Positions 17,512-26,615 of a stretch of DNA of 64,000 nucleotides are shown piece after piece; positions within the stretch are counted from its first letter, which is position 1, and each line of letters starts with the position of its first letter. The stretch comes from Thermoplasmata archaeon. Its GTDB lineage: Archaea > Thermoplasmatota > Thermoplasmata > Methanomassiliicoccales > Methanomethylophilaceae. The translations under genes were made by a program, and so were the position numbers. The notes under the pieces were generated by a model that did no database searches, was not told where the DNA came from, and worked only from the letters and a program-made list of their open reading frames with translations. Where the stretch lies: assembly GCA_015063135.1 (NCBI GenBank), contig SUTA01000003.1:1-64000 (forward strand), in the 5' to 3' direction.

Positions 17512-18990
17512 ATGGCAGAGAACGCAAACGAACTGGCCCGCTCTGTGAGCTGGAAGGAGGGACTTTTTATTGCCCTCGGTGTCCCGCTCCTGATCCTGCC
17601 GTCCCTGTGCGACGTCTCCTCCATCATCTGGGGGATGTGCGTGCTCGTATGGACGGTATCGGTGCTGCAGGGCTTCGTGCAGAACCTCGCGTACGGCGAG
17701 ATGGTCACCGCTTTCCCCAAGGCGACCGGTCTCCCCGGATGCGCGCAGGCCGTATTCACGAAGGGAAACAAGGATGGAATAGACAAGGGGAAGCTCATCG
17801 GAGCATTCAGCGCATGGTGCTACTGGTTCGCCTGGTGCCCTGTGGTCGCGATCTTCACGATGATGATCGGCGATTACCTCATGCAGATGTTCTCACTCGA
17901 TATCTCCGGATGGGGAGTAGTCGGCCTCTACATGGCCGTCGGAATCGCCATCGTCAGTCTGATGTTCGTCCTCGGCTCCCGCGGTCTCGAGGGCGGTGCG
18001 AAGGTCGGAATGATCCTCGCCATCGCTTCCATAGTCCCCATCGTCATCATCCTCGTCGGCGCCCTCGCCACCGGGATGTTCGACTTCTCCGTCATCACCG
18101 ACAACTTCTACCGCGCAGAATGGTCCTGGAGCGTCCAGGATATCGTGCTGGTCCTCGGATGCTTCGGCCTCGCCCAGTGGAGCGCCTGCGCCTGGGAGAC
18201 CGCTGCCATCTACGGCCCCGAGTACAAGAATCCCGCCAAGGATGTTCCAAAGGCGCTGTTCGTCTGCGGAATCATCTGCCTCGTCATGTACTTCTTCGTG
18301 TCCACCACGGTCTACGGTTCCCTCGGACAGGAGGGCATCACCGCCGCCGGAACCGCCACCCTCGCCCCCATCGCCGAGTTCGCGTTCGGGGAGATCGGCT
18401 CCTACATCGCGCTGTTCTTCCTGATAGTCGCCATGATCCTGATCATCCAGACCGGGTTCCTCGGATCCGCCAGGACACTCCATTCCATGGCCGGCGAGAG
18501 GAATCTGCCCAAGTGGTTCAGCAAGGTCAACAAGAACGACATGCCGACCAACGCGATGATGTTCGTGGTCTTCTTCAACCTGGCCCTGGTCTTCATCATC
18601 AAGTTCAGCGGCGAGATCCTCGCGGCAGAGACGACCACCATGACCCTGCTCACGGCATCCGCCCTCGGATACTGCATCGCCAACGGAATCGCACTCGCAG
18701 CATATGTGGTCACCCACACCAGCGACCGCTTCAAGAACCTCGAGAGGCCATTCAAGGCCCCCAGGGGATGGCACAGGGTCATCGCCGTCATGGTCTGCAT
18801 CCAGTTCGGCGTGTGGCTCCCCTGCCTCATGTACTGGAGCTACTACCTGTCCGGCGGCGTCATCGCCATCGTCCTCGGCCTAGTCATCCTGGCCTTCTTC
18901 ATCCCGCTGTGGTTCTTCGTGCAGTCGAAGAACGCCGCGGACGATCTCCAGGAGAACTGCATCCCTGAGACGACCGAGTCCAATAGCCGA
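17512..18990 (+). CDS. APC-family permease, probable dimethylamine transporter
   Basis: 492-aa amino acid-polyamine-organocation transporter with about 12 hydrophobic segments. It lies after mtbCB and is paralogous to the permease after mtmCB (shared 'WSACAWETAAIYGPEYKNPA'-like helix). MtbP/MttP-type methylamine permeases of this kind are known from methylotrophic methanogens. I start at ATG 17512 (MAENANELARS), matching the paralog. The frame meets CGA at 18988-18990, just before a terminator hairpin. The nominal ORF goes on 26 residues through that hairpin to 19071, which I regard as artefactual. Confidence 0.85.
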
Positions 18991-19000
18991 TCCAAAAACC

Positions 19001-19015
19001 GGGGGCTCTGCCCCC
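19001..19015 (+). terminator. Hairpin after methylamine permease
   Basis: GGGGGC-TCT-GCCCCC followed by ATTTTCATC. It lies 10 bp after the CGA codon and inside the nominal ORF extension. Confidence 0.6.
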
Positions 19016-19133
19016 ATTTTCATCAAACATTTTTCAAATGCAATGATTTTTTTCTCATTGTATATAAATAATGCTTATTATCCGAGGATATCAAGTTGGC
19101 GGATAAATATGTATTTATATACTAATAAAAAAA

Positions 19134-19145
19134 TTGAGTTGTCAA
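19134..19145. promoter_or_regulatory. TTGAGTTGTCAA site upstream of mtmCB
   Basis: TTGA-N4-TCAA element immediately upstream of the TATA region TTTATATACT (about 19155), where a regulator could act on TBP/TFB binding. Confidence 0.6.
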
Positions 19146-19254
19146 TATTAAAAGTTTATATACTATAATTCAAAACATTTTGAAAATAAGAATAGTATTA
19201 AATACTACATGCACCAATATTTTATTCAGTCCCGTAAGGGATGGAGGAATTGAA

Positions 19255-19893
19255 ATGAGCAACGAACAGATTCTCGCAGATCTGAAGAAGGCAATCGAGA
19301 CCTGGGACGTCAAACTCGTCCAGTCCGCATGCCAAGCAGCTATGGATGCAAAGATCCCCGTCGGAACCATCATCGGAGATGGCCTCGGAAAGGGAATGGA
19401 GACTATCGGAGTCAGGTTCGACCAGGCCGAGATCTTCCTGCCCCAGGTCGTCGCCGCTTCCAAGACCATGGAAGTCGCCCTGAAGATGCTCGAGCCCCTC
19501 ATGACCGCCGGAGACGGCGCCCTGCGCGGAACCGTCGTCATGGCCACCGTCGAGGGAGACATCCACGAGATCGGAAAGAACGTCTGCTGCGCTATGCTCC
19601 GTGGAGCCGGATACAATGTCATCGACCTCGGCTGCGATGTCACCGCCCAGGACTTCCTGGACGCCGCCGACGAGAACGAGGCCCAGGTCCTCGGAGGATC
19701 CGCTCTCATGACCACCACTCTCGAGGCCCAGAGGGAGCTCGTCGAGGCAGTCAAGGAAGTCGAGGCCCCCTACAAGTGCATCTTCGGAGGTGCACCCTGC
19801 AGCAAGGCCTGGTGCGACGAGATCGGCGCCGATGGATACTCTGAGACCGCCAACGAGATCATCGACCTCGTCGGAAAGCTCTGCGCGGAGTGA
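19255..19893 (+). CDS. mtmC: Monomethylamine corrinoid protein
   Basis: 212-aa corrinoid protein with helical cap and B12 domain ('EGDIHEIGKNV', 'GGSALMTTTL', 'FGGAPCSKAW'). It receives the methyl group of monomethylamine from MtmB, which follows after 5 bp. Start is ATG 19255 behind GGAGGAATTGAA. The upstream 25 codons of the longer ORF overlap the promoter. It ends in TGA. Confidence 0.92.
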   Translation: MSNEQILADLKKAIETWDVKLVQSACQAAMDAKIPVGTIIGDGLGKGMETIGVRFDQAEIFLPQVVAASKTMEVALKMLEPLMTAGDGALRGTVVMATVEGDIHEIGKNVCCAMLRGAGYNVIDLGCDVTAQDFLDAADENEAQVLGGSALMTTTLEAQRELVEAVKEVEAPYKCIFGGAPCSKAWCDEIGADGYSETANEIIDLVGKLCAE

Positions 19894-19898
19894 TTTGA

Positions 19899-21317
19899 AT
19901 GGCAGCTACTAGGCCCCTCACCATCACCGACGTCTACGAGAGATTCGTCAAGGGAAAGAAGGTCAAGGTCGAGGACTGGGACTACAAAGTCATCCCCGAG
20001 AACCTGACCGCCCTGAAGGAGAAGTACAACATCAAGATCGAGAACGACTCCATCATCCCCGAGGACAAGGAGCTCATCAACAACCTGTTCCAGGCAGGAC
20101 TCGAGATGCTGGTCACCACCGGCTACTACTGCCAGGACCTCGGTCGCGTCATGCACGTCACCGAGGAGGAAGTCTGGGAGGGAATCAAGAAGACCCCCAA
20201 GAAGCTCATCCTCGGAGAGGGAAGGGACATCGCCAGGTTCTACCCCAGGCGCGGAAACAGCCCTGTCAAGCCGATCATCCAGGGAGGACCCACCGGAAGC
20301 CCCCTGAGCGAGGACTACTTCATGAAGATCATGCAGACCTACGCCCAGGAGGGACAGGTCGACACCCTCGTGAACGGTGTCATGACCACCATCGAGGGAA
20401 AGCCCGCCAAATCCAAGACCCCCTACGAGATCCGTGCCACCATGGCCGAGCTCAGGGCCACCAAGGAAGCAAGGACCAGAGCCGCCAGGCCCGGCCTGGG
20501 TGTTTAGGGACCTGAGACTCCCCTGTCCGAGGCCGCCAGGCTGGTCGCGGACTGCCCCAACGCGGGACACAGGATCACCGACCCCCACGAGTGCTCCCAG
20601 CTCAACGAGCTGAAGATGGATATGACCGGACTGAACATGCTGGCCGGCTGGACCGTCTCCGGCGACACCATCATGATCGAGCAGATGCCCATCCTCGGTG
20701 GATACACCGGAGGAGTCGAGGAGACCGCGATTTGCGACATCGCGACCACCCTTGGATCCTTCGCCTGCTTCAGCGGTAACTTCCACCTGGACGGACCTAT
20801 CCACATCAGGTGGGGAACCACCATGGCCCGCGGAACCCTCCAGGTCGCCGCCCACGCCGCCGCTGCGATCGATGCCAACACCGACCTGCTCCTGGCCAAC
20901 CAGTACTACCCCATCGCCGGGCCCTGCACCGAGATGTGCCTGCTGGAGACCGCCGCCCAGGCGATCACCGACACCGCCTCCGGTAGGGAGCTCCTGTCCG
21001 GTTCCGCCGCCGCAAAGGGTGTCGTCCAGGACAAGACCACCGGAATGGAGGCCAGGATCATGGGACAGGCCGCATCCACCACCGCCGGCATGAAGATCTC
21101 CGACGTCAACGAGATCCTCAACAAGCTGATCCCCATGTACGAGGCCCACTACACCGACGCACCCGCCGGAAAGACCTTCCAGGAGTGCTACGATGTGACC
21201 ACCGTCAGGCCCACCGCCGAGTACCTCGAGGTATACGACAAGGCCTGCAAGACCCTCGCTGACATCGGCTTCGACATGAGCCCCTGCAATGACTCCTACA
21301 TCAGAGTCCCCTACTGA
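19899..21317 (+). CDS. mtmB: Monomethylamine methyltransferase with pyrrolysine
   Basis: 472 aa including Pyl. The ORF track shows 19899..20507 and a second piece from 20616, and the frame is continuous through TAG 20505-20507. TAG is codon 203, matching Pyl202 in Methanosarcina MtmB. 'GPETPLSEAARL' follows. The enzyme moves the methyl group of monomethylamine to the MtmC corrinoid. It ends in TGA and is followed by two strong hairpins. Confidence 0.95.
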
Positions 21318-21324
21318 TTAAACC

Positions 21325-21340
21325 GGCCGGGCAACCGGCC
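21325..21340 (+). terminator. Hairpin after mtmB
   Basis: GGCCGG-GCAA-CCGGCC, a 6-bp stem with a GNRA-like loop, 8 bp after the mtmB stop. Confidence 0.6.
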
Positions 21341-21362
21341 ATTATCCTCCAAACCTGCCCTG

Positions 21363-21384
21363 CCCCGGGGGCCACCCCCCGGGG
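21363..21384 (+). terminator. Second GC-rich hairpin after mtmB
   Basis: CCCCGGGGG and CCCCCCGGGG arms around CCA form a very stable stem downstream of the first hairpin, giving a tandem end-of-transcript structure. Confidence 0.45.
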
Positions 21385-21530
21385 AACAAGGCAATTCCCC
21401 CTTCTGATAAGTTTATATCCGCCCTTATCTATGGCAACAAGCAGATTCGCCGAGTGCCAGCATATTTTTTCTGGACACGTGTGGCGGACCGTTTACCTTA
21501 AAATACTAGTTTATTGATAGGTCCTCATAA

Positions 21531-21546
21531 CATCCCAAGTTGGATG
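21531..21546. promoter_or_regulatory. Imperfect palindrome CATCC-N6-GGATG before permease
   Basis: CATCCCAAGTTGGATG sits 16 bp before ATG 21563, in the predicted 5' leader (TATA-like TTAAAATA near 21498). It is nearly identical to the element upstream of mttB. Confidence 0.45.
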
Positions 21547-21562
21547 TATCAGAGGACAAAAA

Positions 21563-23029
21563 ATGAGCGAGAATGCGAGCGCATCCTCCCACGAACTCGT
21601 GAGGAGCATCGATTGGAAACAGGGACTCATCATCGCGATGGGGATCCCCATTCTCATCGTCCCTTCCCTTTGTGACCTGTCCGTGAACCTTTGGGCCATG
21701 AGCATCATCATCTGGGTGCTCTCGGTTCTTTCCGGATTCCTCCTCAACCTCCCCCTCGGGGAGATGTGCGCCACATTCGGCGTTGCTGGAATCGGGGGCT
21801 CCATACAGCATGTCTTCAGGGACGACGAGAAATACAAGAACAAGAGGATCAACACCGGACGCATGATCGGTTCCTTAGGGGCCTGGGCTTATTTCGCCAC
21901 ATGGGTCCCCGTCATCCCGATCTTCACCATCATGACGGGAGAGTATCTCCGCGGCTACTGGCCCGACATCTTCGATTTCGACGGTTTCGTCCTCACCGGA
22001 TTCTACCTCCTCCTGGGTGCGCTGATGTACGGTTTCATCATCCTCTCCGGAAGGAAGGGGCTCGAGGGCGGCGCCAAGACTCAGCTCATCCTCGCAATCA
22101 TCACCATCATCCCCATCCTGGTCATCGTCATGATCCCTCTGTTCAACGGGGACTTCAGCCTCTCCAACATCACCGGTCAGATGACGCCTACCGGCTGGGA
22201 GTGGAACGGCAATACCATTCTGATGATACTCGGCTGCTTCACCGTTGCCCAGTGGAGCGCAGTCGGTTGGGAATCGGCCGCCACCTACGGTGCAGAGTAC
22301 AAGGATCCCGCAAGGGATGTCCCCAAGGCGCTCCTCGCCTGTGGGCTGCTCTGCCTGTTCATGTACTTCGTGATCGCTTTCTGCATGTACGGGACCCTTG
22401 GAATCGAAGGTATCATCACAGCTCCCGCCGCTGGTGCTGCGACCCTGATCCCTATCGCCGAGGGCGACTTCGGTAATATCGGAGGGGCGATCGCCGTCAT
22501 CCTGCTCATCGCCGGAATGGTGATGATAGTTCAGACTGCGTTCCTCGGAACCGCCAGGACCATCCAGATCATGGCCAAGGACGGGAATTTCCCCCTGTGC
22601 TTCGCCAAGACCAACAAGTATGGCGTTCCCATGAATGCCATGTACTTCGAGGCCGGTATCGGATTCTTCATCATCCTCGCCGGAATCACCGCTTCCCAGA
22701 TCCTTGCCGTCTCCGCTCTCGGATTCGCCATCGCCCTGGGCATGTGCATGCTAGCTTTCATCAAATCCCGCCGCGACCCCAGGTTCAAGGACGTCGAGAG
22801 GGTGTACAGGGTCGGAAAGATCTGGTACGCCGGCGCATGGTTCATGTGCATCTTCGAGTTCTTCTTCATGATTCCCGGTCTGCTGTACTACGTCAACGAT
22901 CTCATGGGATTCTTCTATGTGATCGTCGGTATCTGCGCCACACTGCTGTACATCCCATTCTGGATCGGTCTGCAGTACTGGAACAAGACCCGCCACCCCG
23001 AGATAGTCTGCGGAATCAATGATGTCTGA
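21563..23029 (+). CDS. APC-family permease, probable monomethylamine transporter
   Basis: 488-aa APC transporter with about 12 hydrophobic segments, paralogous to the permease after mtbCB ('RSIDWKQGLIIAMGIPILIVPSLCD' against its counterpart). Position after mtmCB suggests methylamine uptake, though specificity is inferred only from neighbours. Start ATG 21563. It ends in TGA, and a long inverted repeat follows. Confidence 0.85.
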   Translation: MSENASASSHELVRSIDWKQGLIIAMGIPILIVPSLCDLSVNLWAMSIIIWVLSVLSGFLLNLPLGEMCATFGVAGIGGSIQHVFRDDEKYKNKRINTGRMIGSLGAWAYFATWVPVIPIFTIMTGEYLRGYWPDIFDFDGFVLTGFYLLLGALMYGFIILSGRKGLEGGAKTQLILAIITIIPILVIVMIPLFNGDFSLSNITGQMTPTGWEWNGNTILMILGCFTVAQWSAVGWESAATYGAEYKDPARDVPKALLACGLLCLFMYFVIAFCMYGTLGIEGIITAPAAGAATLIPIAEGDFGNIGGAIAVILLIAGMVMIVQTAFLGTARTIQIMAKDGNFPLCFAKTNKYGVPMNAMYFEAGIGFFIILAGITASQILAVSALGFAIALGMCMLAFIKSRRDPRFKDVERVYRVGKIWYAGAWFMCIFEFFFMIPGLLYYVNDLMGFFYVIVGICATLLYIPFWIGLQYWNKTRHPEIVCGINDV

Positions 23030-23074
23030 CGCTCAAGCCTAGTAGCTGAGATAAACCCCTTAGTTATTCCTCCA

Positions 23075-23105
23075 GGTTCCGGCGGAATCCGACGCCGCCG
23101 GAACC
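23075..23105 (+). terminator. Hairpin after second permease
   Basis: GGTTCCGGCGG (23075-23085) and CCGCCGGAACC (23095-23105) form an 11-bp perfect stem, followed by CACTATTTTTTG. The T-tract supports a terminator. Confidence 0.7.
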
Positions 23106-23132
23106 CACTATTTTTTGTTCGACCTACTTATG

Positions 23133-23144
23133 TTGAGTAGTCAA
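23133..23144. promoter_or_regulatory. TTGAGTAGTCAA site before 205-aa gene
   Basis: TTGA-N4-TCAA element, about 40 bp upstream of TATA-like GGTTATAAAG, in front of the gene at 23206. Confidence 0.55.
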
Positions 23145-23205
23145 TATATTCCAAACACTAATCCAATTCTGATAAGGGTTATAAAGCAGAGGTTGATGTT
23201 GGATT

Positions 23206-23823
23206 ATGCAGCCAACCATACAGTGCGAAGCTATTCTCTCGTGCCCCGGCGTCATACGCATGGAGGGATTGGATAACGAAGCGCTTATGGACGCCATGAA
23301 TACGGAGCTTGCCGTGGATCGCATTTCTGGCGGTATGAAGCTCGAGAACATAGGCGTGGTGCAGTGCTGCCGCAAGCAGTTCGTCGGAGTTATGTTCTGC
23401 AGGGGCGAGTTCAGGCGCCCCGATGCTTGCTCCATGTATATCATCAATGACAAGGGGATCGTCATCGGTCGCGAGGTCACGAAGGTCGAGAAAGAGGCAA
23501 TGAAAGACGATCCCAATGTGGCTTGGCTTTCCTCCACCATGGCGATGTTCCTGGACAAGGTGGATAGTAATGATGCCAGGTTCGTCATTTCCGCGATGCC
23601 CTTCAAACCCGAGGGAATGCCCCGGGGCATGGAGGCTGTGATCTACTACCCATCCGTGGTAACCGCGAAGAAGCTCAACGAGATCTATGGGGTGGATGAC
23701 GAGAACAGCACCGTCTCCACAATTCTCATAGGTATCAACGGCATCAGCACCGAGTCCGACATGATCGCTTCGCCTGTAGGTGTTGCAATCGGAACAGGTG
23801 CAATCGGCAGCAGGATCAATTGA
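23206..23823 (+). CDS. Conserved hypothetical protein, paralog of the 54.3-kb gene
   Basis: 205-aa soluble protein with no recognised domain. It shares start 'M-x-PTI', 'RISGGM-LENIGV-QC' and 'EAVIYYPSV' with the product of 54320..54934 along nearly its whole length, so the family is real. The TATA box lies about 25 nt before ATG, so it is probably leaderless. Three Cys in 'VVQCCRKQFVGVMFC' could bind metal; the paralog keeps two. Position behind the methylamine island with a TTGA-N4-TCAA site suggests co-regulation with methyl metabolism. It ends in TGA. Confidence 0.7.
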   Translation: MQPTIQCEAILSCPGVIRMEGLDNEALMDAMNTELAVDRISGGMKLENIGVVQCCRKQFVGVMFCRGEFRRPDACSMYIINDKGIVIGREVTKVEKEAMKDDPNVAWLSSTMAMFLDKVDSNDARFVISAMPFKPEGMPRGMEAVIYYPSVVTAKKLNEIYGVDDENSTVSTILIGINGISTESDMIASPVGVAIGTGAIGSRIN

Positions 23824-23908
23824 TCCAAGCCTGCGCCGGCAACGCTGGATCGGATCCGTACCAGTGATGTTGGCAAGCTGAGATTGATGTCAATAAAAGA
23901 ATAAGGAA

Positions 23909-23925
23909 GGGGGGACATGCCCCCC
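23909..23925 (-). terminator. Hairpin at the end of the DMT transporter operon
   Basis: GGGGGG-ACATG-CCCCCC, with a GGTTTTT tract on the plus side. It lies between the plus-strand 205-aa gene and the end of the minus operon and may serve both. Confidence 0.55.
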
Positions 23926-23933
23926 GGTTTTTC

Positions 23934-24068
23934 TCAGATCTCCTTGAAGATCCGGTAGGCTTTCCACAGTCCGAACGCGCAGAGGGCTACTATGAAGATC
24001 GAACTGATCTCTGCGGCGTAGGGTATACCGTTGTCGAAGTATGCGGCGTATGCGTCCCACATGCTCAT
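23934..24068 (-). CDS. Small 44-aa membrane protein
   Basis: Too short for the ORF track. Reads MSMWDAYAAYFDNG at the start, then one hydrophobic helix 'ISSIFIVALCAFGLW' and a basic end 'KAYRIFKEI', then TGA. RBS GAGGTG lies 7 nt before ATG 24068, and the gene follows the wHTH gene by 10 bp in the same direction. It may be an accessory subunit of the DMT transporter encoded two genes upstream. Confidence 0.65.
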   Translation of the reverse strand: MSMWDAYAAYFDNGIPYAAEISSIFIVALCAFGLWKAYRIFKEI

Positions 24069-24078
24069 GTCTTTCACC

Positions 24079-24372
24079 TCACGAAATCCTGTTCACGATT
24101 TCCTGGTACATGTCCTTGCCCAGGCCGGTGATTGTATAGTGGTGGAGGAGGTGTCCCTGCCAGAACTTGCCCTCCTCGTCGATCACAGTCTCTCCCTCGG
24201 AGAGGAATCCGGCGGAAACGAGCTCGACGATATCGTATGTGATCATCCCTCTGCCGTAATCGCTCTCGAGGTTATACTCCTTCTGAAGCACGGGAACGAT
24301 GTCCTGAAGCCACCAGTCCTTCTCGTTGAAAAGCTCCAGCATGCGGAACTTTATGGGCTGTCCCTCCATCAT
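24079..24372 (-). CDS. Small PadR-like winged-helix protein
   Basis: 97 aa. Content resembles a winged-helix domain: 'WLQDIVPVLQKEYNLE', 'ITYDIVELVSAGFLSEGE', 'HHYTITGLGKDMYQEI'. It probably senses a ligand and controls the transporter operon in which it lies. Start codon ATG 24372 (or 24369) overlaps the end of the upstream gene (CGATGATG). It ends in TGA. Assignment is from pattern only. Confidence 0.55.
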   Translation of the reverse strand: MMEGQPIKFRMLELFNEKDWWLQDIVPVLQKEYNLESDYGRGMITYDIVELVSAGFLSEGETVIDEEGKFWQGHLLHHYTITGLGKDMYQEIVNRIS

Positions 24373-25475
24373 CGCTGATCACCGTCCTTCTGATCTCTCA
24401 GGGAGACGAGTCCTTCTGTATCCTCTGTTGCAAGCAGGAAGCTACCAATCAGACAGATGATGAGTCCGAGGATGGTTGATCCGACAATGATGAGCATACT
24501 GTCATCATCGTATCCCAGAGCACCCGCGGGTCCGCAGAATATGCACAGGAAGATGACGGCGCAAGCGGCATACAGACTTCCTACCGCCTGTCCACGGGCG
24601 ACTCCAAGGAGCGGGAACGACTTGTACCAGGTGACGTAGCACCAGGCGAAGGAGAGTCCCAGCAGGATGAAGACGAAGAATGTGGCGGGGTCGAGGATCT
24701 GTCCGATGGTGCTGAAGATCGGGATGCCAGTGCAGGCGATGATGATCATGACGATGATCCAGAAGATGGCCTCGAAGCAGAACCTGAGGTGAAGTCCGAT
24801 GTCGGGTTCGCAGAAGTCCAGAGCCTTTCCGGCGCAGACTCCCTCGAATCCCCATCCGACCGCAGCCATGATCCCACCGATAATACCGATGGTGGGGTTT
24901 CCGGTTCCGGTGACTCCTCCAGAGATGATGGAACCGGAGTACAGCGTGATGCCTCCCACGAGAAGGACGATAACCGCGAGGTATCCCCTCTTGGAAACCT
25001 TCTGCTTCAGGTACAGAACAGACATGATCGTACCGATGATCGGGTAAAGCAGTCCAGCGATGGCGGCGAATCCTGCACTCAGGTTGAAGGACGCCAGGTA
25101 TGTACCGGAAACGGCACAGGCGCCGCAGATACCGGCCATCATGAAATATTTGCTGGCTCCCTTGACCTGAACCAGCTCCCTCTTGAACTCGGGGAGCTTT
25201 CTGAGCCCGCCGTTCCAGATAAAGAGCACAGCGGCGCAGAAAATGGCATTGAGGCCGGTCAAGAATATACAGACAATGATGTTCATAAGGTCCACATCAA
25301 TGTTGGGCTTATCGACGAGGATGTTCACATACAGGTCGTTGAGGATATCGAGGTTCCAAACGGCATATCCGGGAACGTACCAGATGCCCCAGTAGAGGGC
25401 GCACAGGATACCCATAAGAAGACCGATGCGGATCTTCTTCTTGTGATCCAGTATTTTCATTTCTTCTACGTCCAA
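24372..25475 (-). CDS. DMT-superfamily (EamA/GRP-like) transporter
   Basis: 367-aa membrane protein with about ten hydrophobic segments in two halves ('GICGACAVSGTYLASFNLSAG', 'GIIGGIMAAVGWGFEGVCAG'), typical of drug/metabolite transporters. The substrate is unknown. Start is TTG 25475, chosen because GGAGG lies 7 nt upstream; ATG 25460 is the alternative. The frame reads CAG-CGA-TGA at the end, with CGA sharing its A with the next gene's ATG, so CGA may be the stop. A TTGAGGCCTCAA palindrome lies just upstream of the likely TATA. Confidence 0.75.
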
Positions 25476-25596
25476 GTTATTTCCTCCAGTATTTGTCTGG
25501 TGTAAGACGATTGGAATGAAATCCGTGTCATGTGTATTTAATGGTAACTCATAAAAACAGTAACCTTTAAATATGATACTTTAAGGATGATTATAT

Positions 25597-25608
25597 TGAG
25601 GCCTCAAC
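25597..25608. promoter_or_regulatory. Palindrome TTGAGGCCTCAA before DMT transporter operon
   Basis: Perfect 12-bp palindrome. On the minus strand it is followed directly by TATAATC, the same arrangement as at mtmCB. Confidence 0.6.
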
Positions 25609-25748
25609 TTAATAATTGGGTATATAAATGTTCTTAAAATGATGATTTTTCAACAAAAACCGCTTAACCAGTTATATTTATATTTTTCTATAATAGGATG
25701 TATACTGGCCATTAACCGTACCAAGGCGGGGCAGTCAGATGAGGTTCT

Positions 25749-25768
25749 ATCTCCTGCATACAGGAGAT
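25749..25768 (-). terminator. Hairpin after orphan corrinoid gene
   Basis: ATCTCCTG-CATA-CAGGAGAT, an 8-bp stem about 40 nt beyond the CGA codon of the minus-strand corrinoid gene. The nominal ORF would translate through it. Confidence 0.5.
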
Positions 25769-25807
25769 TGATAGGGAAAATTGCATCCAACCATGTAAGG
25801 TGTAGAT

Positions 25808-26449
25808 TCGGCTATCGGAGAAGAGCGTCCTTACGAGTTTGACGATCTCGGCGCCGGATGCAGAGTAGCCGTCCCCGCCGATCTCCTGCACCCATTCGTC
25901 GGTGCAGGGTGCGCCGCCGAAGATCGTGAGGATGTGGAGGCCGCTCTCCCTGATGACGCGGACGATATCCTTCTGCTGGTAGAGGCTGGTCGTCATGAGG
26001 GCCGACCCTCCGACAATCGAGGCGCCGTTGGCCCTGGCCGCCTCGACGAACGCATCTGGGGAGACGTCGCTGCCGAGGTCCACCACCCTGTAGCCGGCGC
26101 CGCGCAGCATGGCGCAGCAGATGTTCTTGCCGATCTCATGTATGTCGCCCTTGACGGATCCCATGATGATGACGCCGTTCAAATCGGCGTCGCCCTTCTC
26201 CATTTTAGGTTCCAGGACTTCGAGGGCGGCATCCATGGCCTTGGCGGCGGCCACGATCTGCGGGAGGAAAATCTTGCCCTCATCGAAGCGGTTGCTGATG
26301 GTCTGCATGCCCTTAGCAAGTCCGAGGTTGACGGCGTCGAAGGGCGGGATGCCGGCATCTACGGCCTTCTGGGCGCTCTCGCGCGCAAGGGCGACGTTCC
26401 CGGTCTCCACCGACGTCTGAAGATTCATCAGGGCCTCGTCTTTGGGCAT
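25808..26449 (-). CDS. Orphan methyltransferase corrinoid protein
   Basis: 213-aa corrinoid protein of the MtmC/MtbC/MttC type: 'KGDIHEIGKNI' B12 motif, 'GGSALMTTSL' and 'FGGAPCTDEW'. No methyltransferase gene lies beside it; the neighbour is a divergent ASKHA/hydantoinase-like gene. The frame reaches CGA at 25810-25808 after 'LFSDS', at the length of the other corrinoid proteins. The nominal ORF adds 31 unrelated residues. A TTGACAACTTAA site lies just upstream of TATAAAA on this strand. Its methyl donor is unknown. Confidence 0.82.
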
Positions 26450-26579
26450 ACGCTCTTGTAATCGCGTCTGTCTAAAATAAGTTACGCGTGTAAATTAGAT
26501 GTTGGACGCATCCGCCCCGATAACCTGCGTACCGTCACTATAACGCCCGTTAAGGCAATCGTTTTTTATAGGCAGCATA

Positions 26580-26591
26580 TTGACAACTTAA
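26580..26591. promoter_or_regulatory. TTGACAACTTAA site between divergent genes
   Basis: One mismatch from TTGA-N4-TCAA. On the minus strand it precedes CCTATAAAAAAC by about 10 bp, as at mtmCB. It could control the corrinoid gene, the ASKHA gene or both. Confidence 0.5.
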
Positions 26592-26615
26592 CAGCCCTAA
26601 AACAAGGTGTGATTG

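Larger units (their letters stand above)
25476..25807. other. Intergenic region between two minus-strand genes
   Basis: 332 bp, AT-rich, no convincing gene (ORF 25639..25842 is chance). It contains the TTGAGGCCTCAA palindrome, TATA-like elements for the DMT transporter operon and, near the corrinoid gene end, an 8-bp hairpin. Confidence 0.5.

Noticed and set aside
13193-21317. mttB, mtbB and mtmB as pseudogenes split by stop codons
   Set aside because: Each break is a single in-frame TAG at the known Pyl position (codons 335, 354, 203), with intact sequence and biased codons on both sides. They are pyrrolysine codons, not mutations.
25639-25842. 67-aa plus-strand ORF in the intergenic region
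   Set aside because: AT-rich start, unbiased codons and overlap with the corrinoid gene terminator and 3' end; no RBS.
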